17,568 nucleotides of DNA, taken from DASRBA01 sp036559665 (lineage in GTDB: Bacteria > Myxococcota > Myxococcia > Myxococcales > Myxococcaceae). Below are positions 6,151 to 12,556 of the stretch, piece by piece; position 1 is the stretch's first letter, and each line of letters starts with the position of its first letter. The translations under genes were made by a program, and so were the position numbers. The stretch covers positions 1 to 17,568 of the forward strand of contig DATBSS010000010.1 of the NCBI GenBank assembly GCA_036559665.1. Direction: 5' to 3'. Below the pieces are notes generated by a model, which saw only the letters and a program-made list of their open reading frames with translations, made no database searches and had not been told where the DNA came from.

Positions 6151-8727
6151 TCACTGCGCGGTGAGGGAGACCGAGAGCGGCTCCTCCACGTCCGGGCGGA
6201 TGGTCACCTTCAGCTTCCGCTCCGCCTTGATCAGCTTGTTGCGGAGCGTGATCTCGTGCTCGCCCTCCCAGAGCGACAGCGGCTGCAGCGGCGTGTCCCC
6301 CACGGGCCGGCCATCCACCTCCACCTCCGCCCATGGCGTCACCGACAGGCGCAGGAGCCCGCGGCCGAAGCGGACGTCCCGCCGGGCGGATTCGCCGGCG
6401 CGCAGCTCCAGCTTCTCCTCGCGGCTGACGCGGGAGCCGTCCGGGGCCACCATCTCTACCTTCAGCGTGTGCGCGCCGGGCTCCAGGTCGCCCAGCCGGA
6501 GCGGCGTGGCGCCCACCGCGCGGCCGTCGAGGGTGGCGGTGGCGCGGGGCGTGGAGGTGACCTCCAGCGAGGCGCGGCCGTCCTCGGTGACCTGCGGCAC
6601 GTCCACCTTCGCGCCGCCGCCGCGCCCGCCGACCGCGAAGGGCACCAGCACGCCGCCCACCACGGCGAAGCTGATGATCACCGCGTGCTTCCAGGTCCAG
6701 CGCGAGGGGGCCTTCTCCCCCGGGGCGGTGGCGATCACCGTGGAGAACTGGTGGGCGGCGCCGGTGCTCGCTTCCGGGTTGGCGCCGGTGCCGGGCTCCA
6801 GCGTCTCGGCCGTGGACTTGGGGGCGTGCGCCCCCTGGGGCTCCAGGGTCTCCGCGGTGGACGACTGGGGCGCGGTCTTCGCGCCGGGCTCGGTGGTGAC
6901 GGCGGGGACCCGCTCGGTGTCGTCGCGCTGCAGGCCCAGCGTGTCCACGCAGCGCGCCACGTCCGCGGGTCCAAGGCGGCGGCCCGAGTCGAGCATCTCC
7001 TGGAGGTCGTCGCGGAGCTGGAGCGCGGTCCGGTACCGGTCGTCCGGGTTCCGCGCCATCGCGCGCTGGACGATGGCCTCCAGCCGGGCCGGGACCGCGG
7101 GCTTGAGGTCGCGCAGCCTGGGCGGTTCGACGATGAGGATCTGCCGGATGATGTCCGAGTGGCTGTGCCCGCGGAACGGCGCGCGCCCCGCGATGGACCA
7201 GTAGAGCACCACGCCCAGCGCCCAGAGGTCGACGCGGCGGTCGCTGCCGCGGCCCCCGAGCTGCTCGGGCGCCATGTACAGCACCTTGCCCAGCACCACG
7301 CCCTCTCGGGTGAGGCCCTCCGCCAGCTTGCTCTTGGCGATCCCGAAGTCGATCAACTTCACCTCGCCGGAGCGGGTGAGGAAGATGTTCTCCATCGAGA
7401 CGTCGCGGTGGATCATCTCCAGCGGGCGGCCCTGCCCGTCGGTCAGCTCGTGGGCGGCGTGCAGGCCCTCGCAGCCGCGCGCCACGATGTACGCGGCCAG
7501 CTCCGGGGCCATGGGGCGCGGGATGGGCGCCCCGGCGTTCGTCACCTGCGCCAGCTCCTTGCCGTTGAGCAGCTCCATCGCCAGGTAGAAGGTGCCGCCG
7601 GCGTTGCCCAGGTCCTGGATGCGCACCACGTTGGGGTGCTGGAGCAGCGCCGCCAGCTTGGCCTCCTCGAGGAAGCGGCGGACGAACTTCGGGTCCTCCA
7701 TCCGGTCCGGGGAGATGGTCTTCAGCGCCACCACCTCGCGGCTCTGGGCGTGGCGCGCGCGCCACACGCGCCCCATCCCGCCCGCGGCGAGCAGCTCCAG
7801 CACCTCGTAGGGGCCCACCTGGGCGCCGGGACGGATCTCGCCCGGTGAGGACGGGGTGACCGGCGCGGACGCCACCGCGGCGACCACCGGCGCGCCGGTG
7901 AAGGTGGCCAGCGCGTCCGGCCCGGCGGCGGCGCCCATCCCGAACGTGGCGCGGACCATCTGGCGCCGCAGCTCGACGGTGCTGGGCCGGTCCGCGGCGG
8001 CCCCCAGCGCGCTGGAGAGCGCCTCCCGGGCCTCCGCCGGCAGCGGGGTCCGGGAGAGGGCGGCGCGCAGCTCGTCCACCCGCGGCGGGGTGGCGCCGCG
8101 GGGCAGCAGGTGCTCCCAGATGGCCAGCGTGGCGGAGTAGAGGTCGCCCGCCGGCGTCACGTTCGGCTCGCGCGCGCGCTCCGGCGGGGCGTAGTCGAGC
8201 GGCGGCCACGTCCGGCGCAGGCCTCCGGCGCGGACCAACGCGCGGCCCGGACCCAGCTCCAGCAGGCGGAGCGCGTTCCCTTCGATGCGCAGCGTGCTGG
8301 GGCGGACGTCGCCGTGGGCCATGGGGTGCGCCAGGCCGGGGTGGATGAAGCCGTGGACGCCCTCCAGCGCGGAGAGCAGCTGCGTGGAGAGCTGGAGCAT
8401 CACCGGCAGCGGCCACGGCGCTCCGGACTCGCCCAGCTCTCGCAGGCTGGGTCCGGCCACGTGGGGCCAGGCGGCGAAGAGAACGCCCCCGGATTCGCCC
8501 ATCTGCTCCACCTTCGCCAGGCCGCGGTGGTCCACCCCCTGGAACGGAGCCACCTCGTCCATCCAGACGCGCTGCACCGCGCGGTCGCGCGAGAGCTCCT
8601 CGTTGAGGACGGACACCACCACCTGGGCGCCGGTGGCCCGGCGGCGGGCGATGAACAGCTCGGCGGCGGGGTTCCGCCCCAAGGAGTCCGAGAGTTGGTA
8701 GTCGCCGAAGGGGGCGCCCGCGCGCAT
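6151..8727 (-). CDS. Tandem pseudokinase-Ser/Thr kinase with membrane helix and PEGA-like repeats
   Basis: An 858-residue protein with two kinase-like domains. The first (about 8-255) is degenerate: VAIK-type Lys replaced (VVVSV, 36-40), HGDVRPSTL (138-146) for HRD..N, and ELG (157-159) in place of DFG, while APPER (180-184) and a following D195 remain. The second (about 307-580) is complete: AAGGMGRV (314-321), K336, HRDVSMEN (440-447), DFG (460-462), APE (486-488), D500. It uses HRDVS rather than HRDLK, common in myxobacterial kinases. A Pro/Thr-rich linker repeats STAETLEP (623-630, 638-645). A membrane helix (about 681-699) leads to two PEGA-like modules (about 719-790 and 791-858), a type found in envelope-facing proteins. 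ATG 8727 is chosen because the kinase-like region begins at once; GAGAG lies ten bases upstream. It converges with the TPR kinase, 21 bases apart. Confidence 0.92.
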   Translation of the reverse strand: MRAGAPFGDYQLSDSLGRNPAAELFIARRRATGAQVVVSVLNEELSRDRAVQRVWMDEVAPFQGVDHRGLAKVEQMGESGGVLFAAWPHVAGPSLRELGESGAPWPLPVMLQLSTQLLSALEGVHGFIHPGLAHPMAHGDVRPSTLRIEGNALRLLELGPGRALVRAGGLRRTWPPLDYAPPERAREPNVTPAGDLYSATLAIWEHLLPRGATPPRVDELRAALSRTPLPAEAREALSSALGAAADRPSTVELRRQMVRATFGMGAAAGPDALATFTGAPVVAAVASAPVTPSSPGEIRPGAQVGPYEVLELLAAGGMGRVWRARHAQSREVVALKTISPDRMEDPKFVRRFLEEAKLAALLQHPNVVRIQDLGNAGGTFYLAMELLNGKELAQVTNAGAPIPRPMAPELAAYIVARGCEGLHAAHELTDGQGRPLEMIHRDVSMENIFLTRSGEVKLIDFGIAKSKLAEGLTREGVVLGKVLYMAPEQLGGRGSDRRVDLWALGVVLYWSIAGRAPFRGHSHSDIIRQILIVEPPRLRDLKPAVPARLEAIVQRAMARNPDDRYRTALQLRDDLQEMLDSGRRLGPADVARCVDTLGLQRDDTERVPAVTTEPGAKTAPQSSTAETLEPQGAHAPKSTAETLEPGTGANPEASTGAAHQFSTVIATAPGEKAPSRWTWKHAVIISFAVVGGVLVPFAVGGRGGGAKVDVPQVTEDGRASLEVTSTPRATATLDGRAVGATPLRLGDLEPGAHTLKVEMVAPDGSRVSREEKLELRAGESARRDVRFGRGLLRLSVTPWAEVEVDGRPVGDTPLQPLSLWEGEHEITLRNKLIKAERKLKVTIRPDVEEPLSVSLTAQ

Positions 8728-8791
8728 CCGAAGCCGTCTCTCTGCGCCCTCTACTGTAACGGACGCCGCGCGAAAGGGTGGGTTGACCGGG

Positions 8792-9331
8792 TCAGGAATC
8801 GGTGGCCGGGCGGTCCAGCCGATACGATGGGTGAAGCAGGCCGGTAGGGGCGTAGCGCTCGTCGCCCGTGTACCGGAAGCCGAGCTTGAGCAGCGCCTTC
8901 CGCGAGGCGCCGTTCTTCGGGTGGTGGCCGGCGAAGAGCGCGCCCGCGCCGAGGCGGGCGAAGGCATGGTCGATGGCGGAGCGGGCGGCCTCGGTGGCGT
9001 AGCCATGGCCCCAGTGCTCCGCCCGCAGGTGGAAGCCCAACTCCAGGACGCCCGGCTCCGTCGGGTACGGCCGCAGCCCGCAGCAGCCGGCGTGCGCGGC
9101 GGTCGAGCGGAGGAAGACGGGCCAGTACTGGAGGCCGTGTTGGCGCCCCCGGGCGATCTCCGCCTGGAGCTTCTGGCGCACGGCCTCCGCGTCCAGCGTG
9201 CCCCGCGCGTCGATGAGCGCCGTCACCCGGGAATCGCCCCACAGCGCCATTGCCAGAGGTTCGTCCTCGTCGCGCCACCAGTGGAAGGTCAGGCGAGCGG
9301 TGTCTGCGGGGAGGGCGGGGGGCGGCGGCAT
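8792..9331 (-). CDS. GNAT N-acetyltransferase, RimJ/RimL type
   Basis: A 179-residue protein of the GNAT_3 (RimJ/RimL-like) group, which moves acetyl from acetyl-CoA to an amine. Seen: an opening strand (TARLTFHWW), a core strand LELGFHL, then a pyrophosphate-binding loop in HWGHGYATEAARSAI, and the closing N-x-x-S-x-x-x-L-x-K-L-G-F signature near the C-terminus. The substrate could be a ribosomal protein N-terminus, an antibiotic or a small amine; sequence does not decide. I chose ATG 9331 because it places the domain right after a short Pro-rich leader. No clear SD is seen, and ATG 9373 in the same frame would add 14 residues. The second kinase gene follows 64 bases downstream on the same strand. 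Three 10-bp tandem repeats lie upstream. Confidence 0.85.
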   Translation of the reverse strand: MPPPPALPADTARLTFHWWRDEDEPLAMALWGDSRVTALIDARGTLDAEAVRQKLQAEIARGRQHGLQYWPVFLRSTAAHAGCCGLRPYPTEPGVLELGFHLRAEHWGHGYATEAARSAIDHAFARLGAGALFAGHHPKNGASRKALLKLGFRYTGDERYAPTGLLHPSYRLDRPATDS

Positions 9332-9382
9332 GGGTCGATGTCTCGGCTCATAGCCGATCCCGGGGCGAGGCATCGTCCAGCG

Positions 9383-9412
9383 GCGTGGACGGGCGTAGAC
9401 GTGCGTGGACGG
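9383..9412. repeat. Three tandem 10-bp repeats, GCGTRGACGK
   Basis: GCGTGGACGG (9383-9392), GCGTAGACGT (9393-9402) and GCGTGGACGG (9403-9412) follow one another without a gap. The period is about one helical turn, so a bound protein would see all three on one face. They lie 52-81 bases upstream of the GNAT start, in the 236-base gap between that gene and the toxin-antitoxin pair. They may be protein-binding iterons or a simple slippage product. Confidence 0.55.
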
Positions 9413-9493
9413 GTGGCGCCCGCGCACTCCCTCTGAGGCGGCGTGGCGCCGCTGTTGCAGAGGCGCCCTGGACATTCCTTTTGAACCCGCCAC

Positions 9494-9507
9494 CGGAGGT
9501 CTCCATG
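9494..9507 (+). promoter_or_regulatory. Ribosome-binding site and alternative antitoxin start
   Basis: GGAGG at 9494-9498 lies six bases before ATG 9505, in frame with the antitoxin. Use of this start would add 21 residues (MGQSAERIPLTGVIQADRMTP) before the ribbon-helix-helix fold. It needs a promoter further upstream, and I see no good one there. It is a better SD than any before ATG 9568. Confidence 0.4.
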
Positions 9508-9531
9508 GGCCAGTCCGCAGAGCGCATTCCT

Positions 9532-9560
9532 TTGACGGGTGTCATCCAGGCAGATAGGAT
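9532..9560 (+). promoter_or_regulatory. Promoter of the toxin-antitoxin operon
   Basis: TTGACG (9532-9537) and TAGGAT (9555-9560) match -35 and -10 boxes (5/6 and 4/6) at the ideal 17-base spacing. The predicted start of transcription is about 9567, directly at ATG 9568, so the message would be leaderless or nearly so. Confidence 0.6.
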
Positions 9561-9567
9561 GACACCC
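9537..9567. promoter_or_regulatory. Perfect 11-bp inverted repeat, likely autoregulatory operator
   Basis: GGGTGTCATCC (9537-9547) and GGATGACACCC (9557-9567) are exact reverse complements around a 9-base spacer. The repeat covers the end of the -35 box, the spacer, most of the -10 box and the predicted start of transcription, and ends one base before ATG 9568. VapB-type ribbon-helix-helix antitoxins commonly repress their own operon from such palindromes. Confidence 0.75.
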
Positions 9568-9780
9568 ATGAAGATCAAGACGCAGGTCTACTTCGACGAG
9601 ACGGACCTCAAGGCGCTGCGCCGGGTGGCCAAGCGGCGCGGCCGCCCGGTGGCGGAGCTCATCCGGGACGCGGTCAAGACGGTGCTGTTGCCGGGCCCGG
9701 CGAAGGGGCCGGTGGACCTCTGGAACGGCCCGCTCAACGGCACGTCCGTGGAGCACGACGCCGCCTTCGACGAGCCATGA
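9568..9780 (+). CDS. Ribbon-helix-helix antitoxin (VapB-type)
   Basis: A 70-residue protein. The opening strand KIKTQVYFD should lie in the DNA major groove, followed by helix DLKALRRVAKRRG and helix PVAELIRDAVKTVLL; the remainder (about 45-70) is probably the tail that neutralises the toxin. It should bind the inverted repeat directly upstream and mask the PIN nuclease encoded next. The start at 9568 is chosen because family members begin just before the first strand and because the promoter places the transcript end here. An in-frame ATG at 9505 with a strong SD would give 91 residues, and ATG 9559 would give 73. The stop overlaps the toxin start (ATGA), so translation is probably coupled. 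Confidence 0.85.
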   Translation: MKIKTQVYFDETDLKALRRVAKRRGRPVAELIRDAVKTVLLPGPAKGPVDLWNGPLNGTSVEHDAAFDEP

Positions 9781-10196
9781 TCCGGGTGGGCGAGAAGGTG
9801 TTCGTGGACACCGGCGCCTGGCTGGCGCTGGCGTTGACCCATGACCCGTACAACGAACGGGCCAAGAAGGCGCAGGCGGAGCTGGAGGCCGCCGGCGCCA
9901 GGCTGGTGGTGTCGGTGCCGGTGGTGATCGAGACCTTCACCTTCCTCCAGCGCAAATACGCGGAGGCGCTGGCGCTGGCCTGGCGGGACCGGCTCCGGGA
10001 CGTCGACCGGCTGGAGCTGATCGACTGCACCACCTCCGACCTCCAGGCCGCCTGGTCGTACCTGGACCGGAAGGACCTGCACCGGCTGAGCCTGGTGGAC
10101 GCCACCAGCTTCACCCTGATGACCCGCCACCGCCTCCGCGCCGCGTTCACCTTCGACACGCACTTCGCGGAGGCCGGCTTCCGCTGCGTGGGCTGA
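9777..10196 (+). CDS. PIN-domain ribonuclease toxin (VapC-type)
   Basis: A 139-residue PIN-domain protein, about the usual size for VapC toxins, which cleave tRNA or rRNA in a metal-dependent way. All four acidic positions expected of the active site are present: D11 in VFVDTGAW, E52 in VVIETFTF, D108 in SLVDATSF and D127 in FTFDTHF. It should therefore be catalytically competent. It overlaps the antitoxin by four bases and has no SD of its own, which ties its translation to that of the antitoxin. The RNA target cannot be read from the sequence. Confidence 0.9.
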   Translation: MIRVGEKVFVDTGAWLALALTHDPYNERAKKAQAELEAAGARLVVSVPVVIETFTFLQRKYAEALALAWRDRLRDVDRLELIDCTTSDLQAAWSYLDRKDLHRLSLVDATSFTLMTRHRLRAAFTFDTHFAEAGFRCVG

Positions 10197-10283
10197 GCCC
10201 TGAGGTCGCCGGCGAAGCCGGCCGCATCAGCGTCCCTGGTTCGGGGACTGGGCCTGGAGGTTCGCATACAGTCGCGCCCGTCC

Positions 10284-11354
10284 GTGGAACGCGCACTCTC
10301 CGCACCCGGGAAGCTGTTCCTCGCCGGCGAATACGCCGTGCTCTGGGGAGGCCAGGCGCGCGTGGCGGCGGTCGGCCCTCGGGCCACGGCGCTGGTGCGG
10401 CGCCGGCAGGACCGCGAGGTGCACCTGCTCACCGAGGCCGGGCGTTGCTCGGGGCACCTGACGCCGCTGGGGATCAACTTCGGTGGCCCGGTGCCGGCGG
10501 ACTTCGCGTTCGCGGCGCGGGCGGCGAGCGAGGTGGTCCGCGCGCACGGGCGCGAGGCGGTGGGGTTCGACCTGGCGCTCGGTCCGTCTCCGCGCGCGCC
10601 GGACGGCCGCAAGCTGGGGGTGGGCGGGAGCGCGCGCACGTGCGTGCTGGCGGGCGAGGCGGCGCGGTACGTGCTGGAAGAGCGGCTGGACCCGCTCAAG
10701 CTGGCGCTGCTGGCGCACGCGCTGGTGCAGGGCGGGAAGGGGAGCGGCGCGGACGTGGCGGCGATCTACGCCGGCGGCGCCGTGCGCTACCGGCGGTACG
10801 ACGTCTCGGCGCTGGCGGCGGCCTCGGCGGAGGGCCGGCTGGAGAGCGCGTTGCGCCAGAGCCCACCGGTGGACGTGTGGCGCTTCCCGCCGCTCTCGGC
10901 GGCGCTCTCGTACGTGTTCACCGGAGCCAGCGCGTCCACTCCGGACCTGATCGCCTCGGTGGAGGCGAGGGTCCAGGGTGTGGCCCGGGACAAGTTCGTG
11001 GATGAGTCCGATGAGCTGGGAGCGCAGCTGGAGTCCGGGCTGCTGGAGCGCGACTTCCGGGCGGTGCGGGAGGCGTGCGCGGGCTTGCAGCGGCTGCTGG
11101 ATTCGCTGCGCGTCCCGTCGCCGGACGCGGTGAAGCGCATCGTCGCCCTGGCGGCGTCCTTCCAAGGGGCGGCGAAGATCTCCGGGGCCGGGGGCGGGGA
11201 CGGCTGCATCGTCTTCTCCGAGGACGAGGCGGCGCGGTCGGCGCTCCTGGAGGCGCTGGCGGCGCGGGACCTCTACGCGTTGCCGCTGGCGATCGAGCCC
11301 GGGCTCCGCGGCGAACCGGCGGCGGACCCGGCGCTGGTGGCGTGGATGCGGTAG
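10284..11354 (+). CDS. GHMP kinase, probably phosphomevalonate kinase
   Basis: A 356-residue GHMP-family kinase. It most resembles phosphomevalonate kinases (MvaK2/ERG8 type), which make diphosphomevalonate from phosphomevalonate and ATP in the mevalonate route to isoprenoids. Seen in order: SAPGKLFLAGEYAVL (6-20), the ATP loop as LGVGGSA (111-117, where the family has GLGSSA), KGSGADVA (152-159) and GAGGGDGCI (301-309). The last two are characteristic of PMK rather than mevalonate kinase. The loop substitution is unusual but keeps its glycines and one serine. No other mevalonate gene is in the window. The start is GTG 10284; no SD is seen and TACAGT (10267-10272) lies close upstream, so a short leader is possible. 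It ends 12 bases from the convergent YihY gene. Confidence 0.82.
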   Translation: MERALSAPGKLFLAGEYAVLWGGQARVAAVGPRATALVRRRQDREVHLLTEAGRCSGHLTPLGINFGGPVPADFAFAARAASEVVRAHGREAVGFDLALGPSPRAPDGRKLGVGGSARTCVLAGEAARYVLEERLDPLKLALLAHALVQGGKGSGADVAAIYAGGAVRYRRYDVSALAAASAEGRLESALRQSPPVDVWRFPPLSAALSYVFTGASASTPDLIASVEARVQGVARDKFVDESDELGAQLESGLLERDFRAVREACAGLQRLLDSLRVPSPDAVKRIVALAASFQGAAKISGAGGGDGCIVFSEDEAARSALLEALAARDLYALPLAIEPGLRGEPAADPALVAWMR

Positions 11355-11385
11355 TCGCGAGCGGGCTCAGGCGAACCGGCGGCGG
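11310..11385. repeat. 16-bp direct repeat pair at the convergent gene ends
   Basis: GGCGAACCGGCGGCGG occurs at 11310-11325 and again at 11370-11385, each preceded by CGGGCTC a few bases before. The first copy encodes the C-terminus of the GHMP kinase; the second is read on the other strand as the Arg-rich C-terminus of the YihY protein. It may be a small local duplication or chance in GC-rich DNA. Confidence 0.45.
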
Positions 11386-12458
11386 CGCGGGCGGAAGAGC
11401 GCCAGCAGCGCCGCGCCCAGGGCCCAGGCGCGGGTCCGGCGATCGCGCAGCGCCTCGCGGCTGAGCAGGGGCGGCACCGATCTCGCCGGGAGGCGGACGA
11501 CCTGCGGCCGCGCCGCTCCGACCGGGCCGGTCTTCTTGCCGTTGCTCTGCTCGCCGATCCGGCGCGCGCCAGCCTCCTTCCCGTCGGGAGAGCGGTGCTC
11601 GAGCACGGCGTTGATCTCCGAGCCCAGCAGCAAGACCTGCGCGGAGATCCACATCCACAGCAGCATCACCACCACGCCGCCGAGCGCGCCGTAGACGACC
11701 TCGTACCGGCCGAAGTTGGCCACGTAGACGGAGAACCCCCAGGACGCGAGCACCCAGAGCGCCACCCCGACCGCCGAGCCCGGGGTGATGAACCGGAACC
11801 GTTGCTCCACGTCCGGGAGGAAGTAATAGAGGCACGCCCAGAGGAACAGCATCAGGAGCCCGGCCACCGGGAGCCGCAACCAGAGCAACGCGGTGCCGAT
11901 GGGCCCACCAATCGAGTTGGCGATCGGCGGGGTGGCGACCGCGATGAGCGCCGCCACCAGCGCCAGCACCGCCGCGAAGAGCGTCATCGCCAACGCGATC
12001 CCCCGCGTCTTCCACCACTTGCGGCTCTCGGTGACGCCGTAGATGGTGTTCAGGGCCCGCATCAGCGCCGCCATCCCTCCGGACGCGGACCAGATGGCGA
12101 GCAGGATGGAGACGGTGAGCAGCCCGGTGCTGCTGTTCTGGGCGATCGAGCGCACGCGGTCGCCGAGGATCTGGGTGACCGCCCCCGGCGCGATGCGGGA
12201 GAGCTCGTCGATCAGCTTGGCCTCATCCGCCGGATCGATGAGCAGGCCGCCCAGCGTCACCAGGAAGAGGACGAACGGGAACACCGAGAGCAGGCCCTGG
12301 AAGGTGACCATCCCGGCCACGTCGGTCACCCGGTCCGTTTTCCACTCGTGCTTGAGCGCGCTGAAGAACTCCTTCCACGTCAGCCCGTGCCCAGGGAAGC
12401 GCATGCCGTGGACCGACGGCCGTCTCTCGTCGCGCTTGATCGCCGCGGCGTCTTCCAT
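11367..12458 (-). CDS. YihY/BrkB family inner-membrane protein
   Basis: A 363-residue polytopic membrane protein. Six helices can be placed at about 49-73, 112-136, 153-176, 188-212, 228-248 and 256-282. Family signatures are clear: RVTDVAGMVTFQGLLSVFPF (43-62), IWSASGGMAALMRALNTIYG (122-141) and the last helix ending LLLGSEINAVLEH (276-288). The basic tail (about 289-363) is longer than the core needs and ends in RPRRRRFA. The family's substrate is not settled; an early link of BrkB to RNase BN is an old misannotation, and a role in envelope lipid transport has been suggested. ATG 12458 has no SD. The Omp85-like gene ends 98 bases upstream on the same strand, so the two may share a transcript. 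Confidence 0.92.
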   Translation of the reverse strand: MEDAAAIKRDERRPSVHGMRFPGHGLTWKEFFSALKHEWKTDRVTDVAGMVTFQGLLSVFPFVLFLVTLGGLLIDPADEAKLIDELSRIAPGAVTQILGDRVRSIAQNSSTGLLTVSILLAIWSASGGMAALMRALNTIYGVTESRKWWKTRGIALAMTLFAAVLALVAALIAVATPPIANSIGGPIGTALLWLRLPVAGLLMLFLWACLYYFLPDVEQRFRFITPGSAVGVALWVLASWGFSVYVANFGRYEVVYGALGGVVVMLLWMWISAQVLLLGSEINAVLEHRSPDGKEAGARRIGEQSNGKKTGPVGAARPQVVRLPARSVPPLLSREALRDRRTRAWALGAALLALFRPRRRRFA

Positions 12459-12556
12459 GATTGACCACGTTGAACACCGCGCGAGGCGAGAGCAGGGGGC
12501 GCTCGGGTGCTCGGGCGCTGGGATTGGAGAAGCCCATGGGGCCCGGCGATGGCCGT

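Noticed and set aside
8728..9006. 93-residue upstream extension of the pseudokinase-kinase frame
   Set aside because: Overlaps the GNAT gene on the same strand in another frame, is Pro/Arg/Ser-rich, and kinase homology begins right after ATG 8727.
9438..9452. GCGGCG-tgg-CGCCGC hairpin upstream of the antitoxin
   Set aside because: Six-base GC-only stem with a 3-base loop, no T-run and no gene end nearby.
10208..10248. Two small hairpins between toxin and GHMP kinase genes (GCCGGC/GCCGGC and GTCCC/GGGAC)
   Set aside because: Short stems with no T-run; expected by chance at this GC content.
12501..12524. Imperfect 8-base repeats (GCTCGGGT, GCTCGGGC, GCTGGGAT) between the Omp85-like and YihY genes
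   Set aside because: Short, degenerate and simple in composition; no link to a promoter or start.
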